A stretch of DNA of 62,680 nucleotides. Origin: Candidatus Agathobaculum intestinipullorum (GTDB lineage Bacteria > Bacillota > Clostridia > Oscillospirales > Butyricicoccaceae). Shown one piece after another: positions 42,779 through 50,505 of this stretch (position 1 is its first letter; each line of letters starts with the position of its first letter). The notes under the pieces were generated by a model, which saw only the letters and a program-made list of their open reading frames with translations, was not told where the DNA came from and did no database searches. The stretch spans positions 1-62,680 of the forward strand of contig DWZQ01000027.1 in the NCBI GenBank assembly GCA_019117485.1, in the 5' to 3' direction. The position numbers were made by a program, and so were the translations under genes.

Positions 42779-43301
42779 GAAACAGCAAATCCCCAATACC
42801 TCGCTTTCGGGCAGGAATATCTATACAGACAAGAAAAAGCGGGTCATTTATTATGACTCGCTGACCAAGCAGGGCTATCTGGTGGACAAGAAAAGTGAAG
42901 GCCCGATCATGTTCTACCAGAACCGGCTGGTGATCATCCTGTTCGCGGCCATCCTGTGCGCAGGTACTTTCCTGACTTGGCAGCAGGCAACGATTGCAGG
43001 CGTGGCGCTGTTTGCCGTGGTCGAGGTGTACTACCGCAAAAAGCTATTCAAAAACCTTGAGGTGGTCACGGATGTGGACTTCGGACGGCGCTTGACGCCG
43101 TTGCAGTCCATCCTCGCGCGCAAGAGCCGCGAAAAGGTGCTGGCGCTGATCGTATTGTGGGCAATCTTTGCCGTGCTCGTGCCGCTCAACGCCTATATGG
43201 AGCAGTATTCACTCGGCCTGACGGTACTCAGCGCGGGGCTGTCGGTTGTCGGTGTGTACTTCTGCGTGCTGCACATCGTGGCGCTGACCCGGATGAAGTG
43301 A
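42771..43301 (+). CDS. Membrane protein of unknown function (nagA-linked)
   Basis: 176 residues with four hydrophobic helices in two pairs (about 51-66, 70-86, 125-140, 148-168) and a cytoplasmic N-terminal part with NIYTDKKKRVIYYDSLTKQGYLVDKKSEG. A central basic loop reads RKKLFKNLEVVTDVDFGRRLTPL. I do not recognise the family. It is translationally coupled to nagA (8-nt overlap), so it should belong to the amino-sugar system, perhaps as a regulator or transporter accessory; that is inference. Confidence 0.6.
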   Translation: MSKKQQIPNTSLSGRNIYTDKKKRVIYYDSLTKQGYLVDKKSEGPIMFYQNRLVIILFAAILCAGTFLTWQQATIAGVALFAVVEVYYRKKLFKNLEVVTDVDFGRRLTPLQSILARKSREKVLALIVLWAIFAVLVPLNAYMEQYSLGLTVLSAGLSVVGVYFCVLHIVALTRMK

Positions 43302-43303
43302 CA

Positions 43304-43339
43304 AATAAAAACCCATCGCGCAGGCGATGGGTTTTTATG
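43304..43339. terminator. Bidirectional terminator nagA operon / kbaY
   Basis: ATAAAAACCCATCGC-GCAG-style hairpin with GCGATGGGTTTTTAT; 16-bp near-perfect stem between convergent genes. Confidence 0.85.
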
Positions 43340-43350
43340 CAAACCGTGCG

Positions 43351-44202
43351 TTATGCCTTTCCGGCCGAGCCGCAGACAGCAATTTTTGCCTTGACGGTCT
43401 CGACGACATTGGCGATGCCGACCTTGCTGTACTTCTTCGGGTCGAACACATCCGGGTCTTTTTGCAGGTAGGACTTGACGCCGTCGCTGTACGCAATGCG
43501 CAGCTCGGTAGCAAAGTTGACCTTGCAGATGCCCAGTTCAATGGCCTGACGCACCGCGTCGTCCGGCACGCCGGAGGCGCCGTGCAGCACCAGCGGGATG
43601 GAGACGACTTCGCGGATGGCGCGGAGCAGGTCGAACTCCAGCTTGGGCGTGCCCTTGTACAGGCCGTGCGCCGTGCCGATGGCGACCGCGAGCGAGTTTA
43701 CGCCCGTGCGCTCGACGAATTCCTTGGCCTGCTGCGGGTCGGTGAACGGGTTGCCGTCACCGCCTTCGAGGTCGTCCTCTTTGCCGCCGACCTTGCCCAG
43801 CTCGGCCTCGACGCTGATGCGCGAGGGCGCGCAGGCATCGACCACACGGCGGGTGACCGCGATGTTATCCTCGAAGGATTCGTGTGAGCCGTCGATCATA
43901 ATGGACGTGTAGCCGGTGCGCAGCGCCTGCATGGCAAGGTCAAAGCTCTCGCCGTGGTCGAGGTGCATCGCAACCGGTACGGTTGCACGCTCGGCAGCGA
44001 CACGCGCCATCGCCAGATAGTAGTCCAGCCCGGCGTACTTGACCGTGGACGGTGTGGTCTGTAAAATGACCGGGGCGCGCAGCTCCTCGGCCGCGCGGAC
44101 GACCGCCATGACCATTTCCATGTTTTCCACGTTGAACGCGCCGACGGCGTAATGGCCGGCCTGTGCGTCCGCAAACATTTTTTCGGTTGTTACCAAAGGC
44201 AT
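43351..44202 (-). CDS. Class II fructose/tagatose-bisphosphate aldolase (KbaY/GatY-type)
   Basis: 283 residues from ATG 44202 after GGAGGGGTATTT. AMHLDHGESFD contains the zinc His and catalytic Asp, ISVEAELGKVGGKEDD the Glu loop, GTAHGLYKG and LVLHGASGVPDD the other zinc His sites. Class II aldolases of this size include tagatose-1,6-bisphosphate aldolase catalytic subunits. The divergent KbaZ-like gene makes tagatose-bisphosphate the likely substrate, giving dihydroxyacetone phosphate and glyceraldehyde-3-phosphate. Confidence 0.9.
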   Translation of the reverse strand: MPLVTTEKMFADAQAGHYAVGAFNVENMEMVMAVVRAAEELRAPVILQTTPSTVKYAGLDYYLAMARVAAERATVPVAMHLDHGESFDLAMQALRTGYTSIMIDGSHESFEDNIAVTRRVVDACAPSRISVEAELGKVGGKEDDLEGGDGNPFTDPQQAKEFVERTGVNSLAVAIGTAHGLYKGTPKLEFDLLRAIREVVSIPLVLHGASGVPDDAVRQAIELGICKVNFATELRIAYSDGVKSYLQKDPDVFDPKKYSKVGIANVVETVKAKIAVCGSAGKA

Positions 44203-44244
44203 AAATACCCCTCCTTCGCCTGCTTGTGCAGGGTCGTTTGTTGT

Positions 44245-44274
44245 TATTGTAACACAGGGGCGGGCGGTTGAAAA
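44245..44274 (-). promoter_or_regulatory. Promoter of the aldolase gene
   Basis: Minus strand TTTTCA at about 44273-44268, 17-bp spacer, TACAAT at 44250-44245, 43 bp before the start codon. Confidence 0.5.
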
Positions 44275-44407
44275 GCCTTGCCGTGGACAAATGCGCGGAT
44301 TGCAGTGGGGCCATGTTGTTGAAACACAGCCGGACAGGCGTCCGGTTAAAAAGTATATGTCGGGCGTGCCGTAGGTTCGCCCGTATGGAATGAGAGGAGA
44401 ATGCAAT

Positions 44408-45727
44408 ATGAACCAGAATCCGCTGAAAAAACTGGTAGAGCTGCAGAAGCAGGGCAAGAGCGTGGGCATCTATTCGGTGTGCTCAGCCAATGGGTATGTC
44501 ATCGAGGCGGCGCTCAAGCGCGGCCTGTCGGACGGCTCGTGCGTGCTGATTGAGTCGACTGCCAACCAGTGCGACCAGAATGGCGGTTACACCGGCATGA
44601 AGCCGATGGATTTCAAGCAGTTCGTGCTGGGCGTGGCCGACAAGGTTGGCTTTGACAAGTCCAAGCTGTTCCTCGGCGGCGACCATCTCGGCCCCTTGAC
44701 TTTTGCGGGCAAGCCGGAAGCTGAAGCGATGGCCGATGCGGAGGAACTCATCCGCCACTATGTCGGCGCGGGCTTTACCAAGATTCATATCGACACCAGC
44801 ATGAAGGTTGCGGACGACGACCCGAACACCCGCCTGAGCGACGAGACCATCGCCCGCCGCGGCGCGCGTCTGGCGCGCGTGGCTGAGGATACCTATCACA
44901 AGCTGCTCGAGACCGATCCGGACGCGATCGCACCGGTCTATATCGTCGGCAGCGAGGTGCCGATTCCGGGCGGCCAGGTTGGTGCGGATCAGGGCGTGCA
45001 GGTCACCCGCGTGGAGGACTTCAAGAACACGGTTGCGACCTTTGAGAAGGCGTTCCGCAATGAAGGTCTGGACGAGGCGTGGGACAACGTCATCGCCGTC
45101 GTCGTACAGCCGGGCGTTGAGGAGAAGGACAGCGGCTGCACCGAGTATGACCGCGCCAAGGCGGCCGAGCTGATGGCGTCGATCAAGGACTTCCCGAACC
45201 TCGTGTTCGAGGGTCATTCCACCGACTACCAGACCAAGATCAAGCTGCGTGAGCTGGTCGAGGATGGCGTGGGTATCCTCAAGGTCGGCCCGGCGCTGAC
45301 GTTTGCGATGCGCGAGGGCATGTTCGCGCTGGCGCACATCGAGGAGGAACTGCTCTACGGCACAGACATCGAGCCGAGCGGCTTTATTGCGGCGCTGGAC
45401 GAGGCAATGCTCGCCGATGACAAACACTGGAAGAAGCATTATCAGGGTACGGAGCTTGAAATCCGCATGAAGCGCAAGTATTCCTTCTCCGACCGCTGCC
45501 GGTATTATATGCCGACGCCGGGCGTCGAGGCGGCCAAGGAGCGTCTGATCGGCAATCTGCGCAAGCTGGGTATCCCGCTGAACCTGCTCAGCCAGTTCAT
45601 GCCGATCCAGTACACGAAGGTGCGCGAGGGTCTGCTGGAGAACGATCCGGTCGCGCTGGTCGAGGACCGCATCATCAACACCATGGACGAGTACCTGTAC
45701 GCAACCCATCAGAAGGAACTGATGTAA
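44408..45727 (+). CDS. Tagatose-bisphosphate aldolase non-catalytic subunit (KbaZ/GatZ-type)
   Basis: 439 residues. SVCSANGYVIEAALKRG, LIESTANQCDQNGGYTGMKP, FLGGDHLGP, HIDTSM and FEGHSTDYQT are the characteristic KbaZ/GatZ motifs. The protein stabilises and activates the KbaY/GatY catalytic subunit. It is transcribed away from the aldolase gene, with a 205-bp region between them. Its presence is the best evidence that the pathway ends at tagatose-bisphosphate. Confidence 0.92.
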   Translation: MNQNPLKKLVELQKQGKSVGIYSVCSANGYVIEAALKRGLSDGSCVLIESTANQCDQNGGYTGMKPMDFKQFVLGVADKVGFDKSKLFLGGDHLGPLTFAGKPEAEAMADAEELIRHYVGAGFTKIHIDTSMKVADDDPNTRLSDETIARRGARLARVAEDTYHKLLETDPDAIAPVYIVGSEVPIPGGQVGADQGVQVTRVEDFKNTVATFEKAFRNEGLDEAWDNVIAVVVQPGVEEKDSGCTEYDRAKAAELMASIKDFPNLVFEGHSTDYQTKIKLRELVEDGVGILKVGPALTFAMREGMFALAHIEEELLYGTDIEPSGFIAALDEAMLADDKHWKKHYQGTELEIRMKRKYSFSDRCRYYMPTPGVEAAKERLIGNLRKLGIPLNLLSQFMPIQYTKVREGLLENDPVALVEDRIINTMDEYLYATHQKELM

Positions 45728-45790
45728 TCAGAAGGGTACAGGTGGAAGCCGGCGTTTGCCGGATGGTATAGCGTCAGATTATTGTAATAG

Positions 45791-45828
45791 AAAATCCGCC
45801 GCAGGATGGCCTGCGGCGGATTTTTTTG
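45791..45828 (+). terminator. Terminator of the KbaZ-like gene
   Basis: AAAATCCGCCGCAGG-ATGG-CCTGCGGCGGATTTT, 15-bp stem followed by Ts. Confidence 0.88.
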
Positions 45829-45851
45829 TTTTTCTGTGAAAAAATAGCGGA

Positions 45852-45913
45852 TTGGAGATTTTTTATAGATACGGTATGATTTGGACAGCAGGATTTTTCC
45901 TGCTGTATTTTTT
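45852..45913 (+). promoter_or_regulatory. Recombinase promoter with immediate hairpin terminator
   Basis: TTGGAG (45852-45857), 17-bp spacer, TATGAT (45875-45880). The expected start site falls at the foot of ACAGCAGGA-TTTT-TCCTGCTGT (45885-45906) followed by ATTTTTT, so transcripts from this promoter would meet a terminator almost at once. The remaining 328-bp gap holds nothing else except the kbaZ terminator and a possible short leader frame at 45970. Confidence 0.5.
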
Positions 45914-46055
45914 AGGCGGCGTGCGGTATGTATTTGCGAAACGCTGCCAATCGAAAGGATGTGATCTGAATGCACAAGAAAAGAGAAAGGAAAGGGGGGG
46001 GTGAGCCGGTGTGGGTCGGTAATGCAGTCTACACGACCGATACCGGGATAGGCCT

Positions 46056-47273
46056 ATGGCAAAACCGTTTGACCCAAAGGAAGTCGAGCGTTTGCGGCGC
46101 ACCAGCGTCAAGGCGGAACGGAAACGGCAAAAGCGGCGGCAGATGCAGCAGGAGATCGCGCGCAATCAGGCGGGGAACGGCGTTATCATCATCCCGCCGC
46201 AGAAGCAGACGCTTGCACCTACGGCCAAGCCGCCGGCGCTCCGCGTGGCGGCTTACTGCCGTGTCAGCACACAGGAGGAGCAGCAATTGGGCAGCTTTGA
46301 TATGCAGGTACATCATTTTACCAAGCGTATCCAAAACCACCCGGACTGGGAACTGGTAGAGATTTATCAGGACGAGGGGATCAGCGCCACGACCGTGACA
46401 AAGCGGCTAGGGTTCCAGAAGATGATGGCGGATGCGCAGGCTGGAAAGATCGACCGTATCCTGACAAAAAGCATCAGCCGCTTTGGCCGCAATATCGTCG
46501 ATATCCTGCACAATCTGCGCATGCTGTCCGCGCTGGAGCCGCCGGTATCCGTGGAGTTTGAAACAGAAGGGATTGTCTATACCGGCGATGGTCGGAACGA
46601 CCTGTTGATCGCGTTGCTGTCCGCACTGGCGGAAATGGAATCCCAGCAAAAGAGCGAGGCGGTCAAGGCGGGTATCCGTTGGCGCATGGCAGAGGGGATT
46701 TACAAGTTTTCCGTACATCATATGCTGGGCTTTTACCGCGACCATTTCGGCCGGTTGGTGATCGAACCAGCGGAAGCGCGCGTGGTCAAATACATTTATC
46801 AGAGCTGTTTGGAAGGGGCTTCCCCCGCCGGTATTGCCGCAGCGTTGAGCGAACAAGGGGTGCGCTCCCCGATGGGCAGAACGCGGTGGTCACCGGATAC
46901 GGTACGCAGTATCCTGAAAAACGAAAAATATTGCGGCGATGCCCTGATGCAGAAAACGTATACCAAGGATTTCCGCACCCATCGGTCGGTGAAAAACACC
47001 GATCTGAATATGTATTTTAAAGAAAACCATCATGCCGCTATCATCCCCAAAAAGGTCTGGTTGGAGGTACAGCGGCTGCTATCGGTGCGGCATACCGGAA
47101 AATCCAATGCGCCGCGGCGCAGCTTGGCCGGACATTTCACGGTATCGCGTGTGAAAAGCGGGATATTTCAAGGATACTTCATTTTGGATGCGCGCTGGCC
47201 TGCCGCAGCGCGCGGGGAATTTATGAAAACATTGGGCTATCCGTCCCAAATGGACGGGGAAAGGAAAGTATGA
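46056..47273 (+). CDS. Short serine recombinase
   Basis: 405 residues. After a basic N-terminal extension (VKAERKRQKRRQMQQ), the resolvase domain begins RVAAYCRVSTQEEQQLGSFDMQ (catalytic Ser in RVST) with YQDEGISATTVTKRLGFQKMM and LTKSISRFGRN. The Recombinase domain follows (YIYQSCLEGASPAGIAAALSEQG, WSPDTVRSILKNEKYCGDALMQKTYTKDF). The usual zinc ribbon (CxxC pairs) and long coiled coil of large serine recombinases are absent; it ends in ILDARWPAAARGEFMKTLG. It could invert, excise or resolve DNA. The ATG at 46056 has a poor ribosome binding site. Overlaps the next gene start. Confidence 0.85.
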   Translation: MAKPFDPKEVERLRRTSVKAERKRQKRRQMQQEIARNQAGNGVIIIPPQKQTLAPTAKPPALRVAAYCRVSTQEEQQLGSFDMQVHHFTKRIQNHPDWELVEIYQDEGISATTVTKRLGFQKMMADAQAGKIDRILTKSISRFGRNIVDILHNLRMLSALEPPVSVEFETEGIVYTGDGRNDLLIALLSALAEMESQQKSEAVKAGIRWRMAEGIYKFSVHHMLGFYRDHFGRLVIEPAEARVVKYIYQSCLEGASPAGIAAALSEQGVRSPMGRTRWSPDTVRSILKNEKYCGDALMQKTYTKDFRTHRSVKNTDLNMYFKENHHAAIIPKKVWLEVQRLLSVRHTGKSNAPRRSLAGHFTVSRVKSGIFQGYFILDARWPAAARGEFMKTLGYPSQMDGERKV

Positions 47274-47275
47274 TG

Positions 47276-47698
47276 ATGAAATTTGATTTTTCGGCACTGC
47301 ATTTTGAAACGATTGACGCGAATGTTAACACCTATCCAGATATGTACCTCAATTCAACCGGTGTAACCTTCACCAAAAAGGTGTTGGAAGAACTGGGATA
47401 CCCGGCGCATGTGCTTTGCATGCTGGATGCGGACGCGAAGGTGTTTGCGATTCGGATGTGCAAGAGCAATGAGCCGAAGGCGTTTAAGTTTTCCAAACCC
47501 AAGAGTGAACAAAAGGGCGGCGTCACGATCTCCAACAAAAACCTGCTTGACCCGCTGCGTGCCGTATCCGGGATAGAAAGGGCAGCCGGCAGGCGGTACC
47601 GCGTGCGCGGCTTCTGGGTGGCCGATGCCAAAACCATGTGCTTCGATCTAAACGAAGGGGTGATGGAGGATTTCCGCGCGGTTGTGCAGGAGGATTAA
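47276..47698 (+). CDS. Hypothetical protein paired with the recombinase
   Basis: 140 residues from ATG 47276, 7 nt after AAAGGAAAG (two more in-frame ATGs at 47270 and 47273; the first makes an ATGA overlap with the recombinase stop). Mixed alpha/beta soluble protein: FTKKVLEELGYPAHVLCMLDADAKVFAIRMCKSNE, then GGVTISNKNLLDPLRAVSGIE. No cysteine pairs or signal. I do not recognise it. Its coupling to the recombinase suggests a DNA-bound accessory factor or directionality factor, which is speculation. Confidence 0.6.
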   Translation: MKFDFSALHFETIDANVNTYPDMYLNSTGVTFTKKVLEELGYPAHVLCMLDADAKVFAIRMCKSNEPKAFKFSKPKSEQKGGVTISNKNLLDPLRAVSGIERAAGRRYRVRGFWVADAKTMCFDLNEGVMEDFRAVVQED

Positions 47699-47777
47699 CC
47701 GCACCTATGGGTGGCGGTTCGTATTTCCATCACGGTACCGGTCGCCAATGCGTAACATCCGGCAGGGACTCGGCGCT

Positions 47778-48359
47778 TTACCGTGCAATCAACCCATAGA
47801 GTAGGGTGTGCAGCAGGGCTTCCGCTTGCCGTTCGGTTTCGTCTGGTGCGCCTTCCTGCAGGTAGACACCGAAAAAGTCGACGAATGCGCGGAATTGCCG
47901 CATGGCGTCTGCCAAATCTAAGCCGGGCGCCAATGTCTGTCCTGCGAGGACGGCGCGCACCAACTCATCACTCAGTTGGTCGAAGTCTGCGCGCGCCTGC
48001 TGCAAGCCTTCGGACAGGTGCGGCGGCGGATAAGCATTTACGTCGTAAAAAAGCCGCTGGTGCTGCGGATTGGCGCGGAAAAAACGTAGCCGTGCGGCAA
48101 AATAGTCCGCCGGGGTGATGGAATCTGCGTCGATCTGTGTGCGTAAATGCGCGGTCAGGTCGGCAAATAGGCGCTCCACACAGGCAAGATAAAGCATGTC
48201 CTTGTTTTTATAATAATGGTATAGCAGGCCTTTGGAAATGCCTCCTGCCACACAGATCCCGTTGAGCGAGCTGCCTGCGTATCCGTGCGCGGCAAACTCT
48301 GCAAATGCATGGGTCAGGATATAAGTCCGGCTTTTTTGGTTTTTTTCTGCCTGTTTCAT
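47778..48359 (-). CDS. TetR family transcriptional regulator
   Basis: 193 residues from ATG 48359 after AAAGGGGGC. Helix-turn-helix at about 25-50: AAHGYAGSSLNGICVAGGISKGLLYHYYKNKDMLY, the standard TetR motif. The C-terminal ligand domain (about 60-190) is variable. It is divergent from the SLH/transglutaminase gene, and the intergenic region holds two palindromes that are good operator candidates, so it probably represses both itself and that gene. Ligand unknown. Confidence 0.9.
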   Translation of the reverse strand: MKQAEKNQKSRTYILTHAFAEFAAHGYAGSSLNGICVAGGISKGLLYHYYKNKDMLYLACVERLFADLTAHLRTQIDADSITPADYFAARLRFFRANPQHQRLFYDVNAYPPPHLSEGLQQARADFDQLSDELVRAVLAGQTLAPGLDLADAMRQFRAFVDFFGVYLQEGAPDETERQAEALLHTLLYGLIAR

Positions 48360-48419
48360 CGCGTCCGCCCCCTTTGGGTTACAGTATAGCAAAATTTGCG
48401 TGTACCGTCCAGTTTGATA

Positions 48420-48476
48420 TTGACCGGCCGGTCTGTTTGTGATAGCATAAAACAAACCAATCGGTTTGTTTTATGC
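48420..48476. promoter_or_regulatory. TetR operators and promoter of the SLH/transglutaminase gene
   Basis: A perfect palindrome with 14-bp arms GCATAAAACAAACC and GGTTTGTTTTATGC around AATC (48445-48476), and a second perfect palindrome GACCGGCCGGTC (48422-48433). TTGACC (48420-48425), 17-bp spacer, TAGCAT (48443-48448) form a promoter whose -35 and -10 boxes each overlap one palindrome. Both contain ACC...GGT half sites. Confidence 0.75.
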
Positions 48477-48487
48477 AGGTGAGGAAA

Positions 48488-50023
48488 ATGAGGAAGAAAA
48501 TGATATCTGCTGTCCTTTGTGCGGCGGTGTTGGCCGGTTCGGCGGCCGCAGCCGCGTGGCCGGATTGGGCGCAGGATGCAGAGGATTGGGCAAGACAGCA
48601 CGCGTTGGGAGAGTCGTTCATGCAGGCGCCCTCGGCGAAGCTGACGCGCGGCCAGACGGCACAGCTGCTATATGAAGCGGCGGGGCAGCCGACAGTATCG
48701 ACGGCATCGCCGTTTGACGATGTACCGGCGTCTTATGCGGACGCTGCGACGTGGGCTGCGGCACAGGGCTATGTGCAGGGCATGGGGAACGGACTGTTTG
48801 AACCCAACCGCTCGGTTACGCGCGAGCAATTTGCCCTGATGCTGTACCGGCAGGCGGATGAGCCTGCTGCTGTGGAAAACGTGCTGGACGGCTTTGCAGA
48901 TGGCGGCGCGGTATCCGGTTGGGCGCAGAATGCGGTTGGCTGGGCGGTGCAGCAAGGGTTGATACAAGGCCGGGATACCGGCTTGCTTGCCCCGCAGGAT
49001 GGCGTGACTACCGTTGAGGCAGTGCTGATTTTGCAGCGCGCCGAGCAGCCTGCCACACCGGGCGGCAATGTGGTGCGCATTACGGATGCTGATGCGCTTG
49101 CAGCACAGTTAGAGCAGGCCATCAAGGCGATAGACCAACCGCCTGTATTCGATATTTCAGCGTTTTCTGACGCGGGAAACGCAGAGATGGTGACCCTAAA
49201 TACCTATTACGCGCTGTTGTCCGCACATCCGGAGTATAAATATGCGTACGACCTGCAAGCTGCGGTCGGCGCGGACGGATTACTGCGGTGTACGTTTTTC
49301 TATATGCCTTACCGTACCGGGGACTATCCGGCTGGGTTTGACGGGATCACGGTAAACAGCTTGGTCACGCTGATGCAGGCCGCGCGTGATAACCTGACCC
49401 GGCAAAGTATCCCGATTCGCATCATCAATCAGGCGCTTACCGTGGATGATATGAATCAGGCGTTGCAGCAGGTTGGGGGCAGCTATCTGCTATGTGAGCT
49501 TAATCGGGATGGGACGGCAATCACCATAACGCCGCTGAACAACTTGTCGCAGGCGGCAGCACTTGACCGGCTGGAGGAAATGGAAACGTTAGCGGATGCG
49601 ATCTATACGCAGGCCGTCAAGCCGGGCATGGATGTGTCGGAGCAGGCGCTTGCATTGTATACTTGGCTGACGGATCATGTCCGGTACGATCGCCGGTATT
49701 ATTCCGATCCCGCCAACCTCCCTTATGACGCGACGACCGCTTACGGTGCGCTGCACGATCAGCTGGCGATTTGCGGCGGCTACGCACAGGCATTGCAGAT
49801 GTTGTTTGAGCGCGCGGACATCCCCTGTTGGACGGTCAGCGGTCAGGCGAATGGTGAAAACCATATGTGGAATATTGCGTATCTGGACGGCCAGTGGTGT
49901 TACTTCGACGCGACCAGTGATCGGAGCTGCTCGGCCTTTGGGTTCCGGTATTTCGGCGTATCTGCCGATGCGTTGACGCGATACATTTGGGATCGTGATT
50001 GGGTCAGCCGGCTGACCGATTGA
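48488..50023 (+). CDS. Surface protein with SLH repeats and a transglutaminase-like domain
   Basis: 511 residues from ATG 48488 after AGGTGAGG (an ATG at 48473 lies inside the operator palindrome and is less likely). Signal peptide (about 1-25). Three S-layer-homology-like repeats up to about 190 (FDDVPASYADAATWAAAQGYVQGMGNGLFEPNRSVTREQFALMLYR-type). From about 205 a long region leads to a transglutaminase-like fold with Cys in QLAICGGYAQAL, His in GENHMWNIAYL and Asp in WCYFDATSD, an intact triad. It is likely a wall-attached protease or cross-linker. Regulated by the divergent TetR. Confidence 0.88.
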   Translation: MRKKMISAVLCAAVLAGSAAAAAWPDWAQDAEDWARQHALGESFMQAPSAKLTRGQTAQLLYEAAGQPTVSTASPFDDVPASYADAATWAAAQGYVQGMGNGLFEPNRSVTREQFALMLYRQADEPAAVENVLDGFADGGAVSGWAQNAVGWAVQQGLIQGRDTGLLAPQDGVTTVEAVLILQRAEQPATPGGNVVRITDADALAAQLEQAIKAIDQPPVFDISAFSDAGNAEMVTLNTYYALLSAHPEYKYAYDLQAAVGADGLLRCTFFYMPYRTGDYPAGFDGITVNSLVTLMQAARDNLTRQSIPIRIINQALTVDDMNQALQQVGGSYLLCELNRDGTAITITPLNNLSQAAALDRLEEMETLADAIYTQAVKPGMDVSEQALALYTWLTDHVRYDRRYYSDPANLPYDATTAYGALHDQLAICGGYAQALQMLFERADIPCWTVSGQANGENHMWNIAYLDGQWCYFDATSDRSCSAFGFRYFGVSADALTRYIWDRDWVSRLTD

Positions 50024-50060
50024 GGGCGCTCTGTGCGGCTTTGCATCGGTTCTCACATAG

Positions 50061-50100
50061 ACAAACGAAAAGGACGGCTTTTGCCGTCCTTTTCGTTTGT
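50061..50100. terminator. Bidirectional terminator
   Basis: ACAAACGAAAAGGACGGC-TTTT-GCCGTCCTTTTCGTTTGT, perfect 18-bp arms, between convergent genes. Confidence 0.9.
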
Positions 50101-50105
50101 TGCCG

Positions 50106-50441
50106 TTACGCCCAGTTCGCCCAAACGTCCGGCTGATAGCCGACGGTAGCCTGCCGTCCGTTGCGCACGATGGGCGTTTTGAAAAGCGTCCCGTCCTCGA
50201 GCAGCTTTTCTTTTTTGTCCTCGTCGTAGGCAAGGTAGGCCAGTGACGCATAACCCTTGCTTTTTTCGTCCAGCACTGCGTCCAGTCCGCCGACCGCCTT
50301 GAGTACGCTGTCCAGTTCGCCGCGTGACATGCCCTTTTGGGCAAGGTCGATCATCTGGAATTTAATGCCGCGCTCCTTGAACCAGCGCTGTGCTTTTTTG
50401 GTGTCGAAGCATTTGTTCTTGCCGAAAATCTGAATATTCAT
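50106..50441 (-). CDS. ArsC/Spx family thioredoxin-fold protein
   Basis: 111 residues from ATG 50441. MNIQIFGKNKCFDTKKAQRW has the single redox-type Cys11 of ArsC-like proteins (CxxC of Spx is absent), and FKTPIVRNGRQATVGYQPDVW is the C-terminal motif with Arg. Typical annotation is arsenate reductase family or YffB-like; true arsenate reduction is doubtful without other ars genes. It follows the germination operon by 64 nt with no terminator between, so it may be co-transcribed. Confidence 0.85.
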   Translation of the reverse strand: MNIQIFGKNKCFDTKKAQRWFKERGIKFQMIDLAQKGMSRGELDSVLKAVGGLDAVLDEKSKGYASLAYLAYDEDKKEKLLEDGTLFKTPIVRNGRQATVGYQPDVWANWA

Positions 50442-50505
50442 GTTGCCGTTCTCCTTTGCCATCAGTATAGCAAAGCGTGCGGCGCGGTGCAAGTGCGGCA
50501 GGATA

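Noticed and set aside
45970-46359. A 129-codon frame overlapping the recombinase start.
   Set aside because: Only the first about 30 codons look protein-like; beyond that it is an Arg/Ser-rich shadow of the recombinase. Kept only as a possible leader in the findings.
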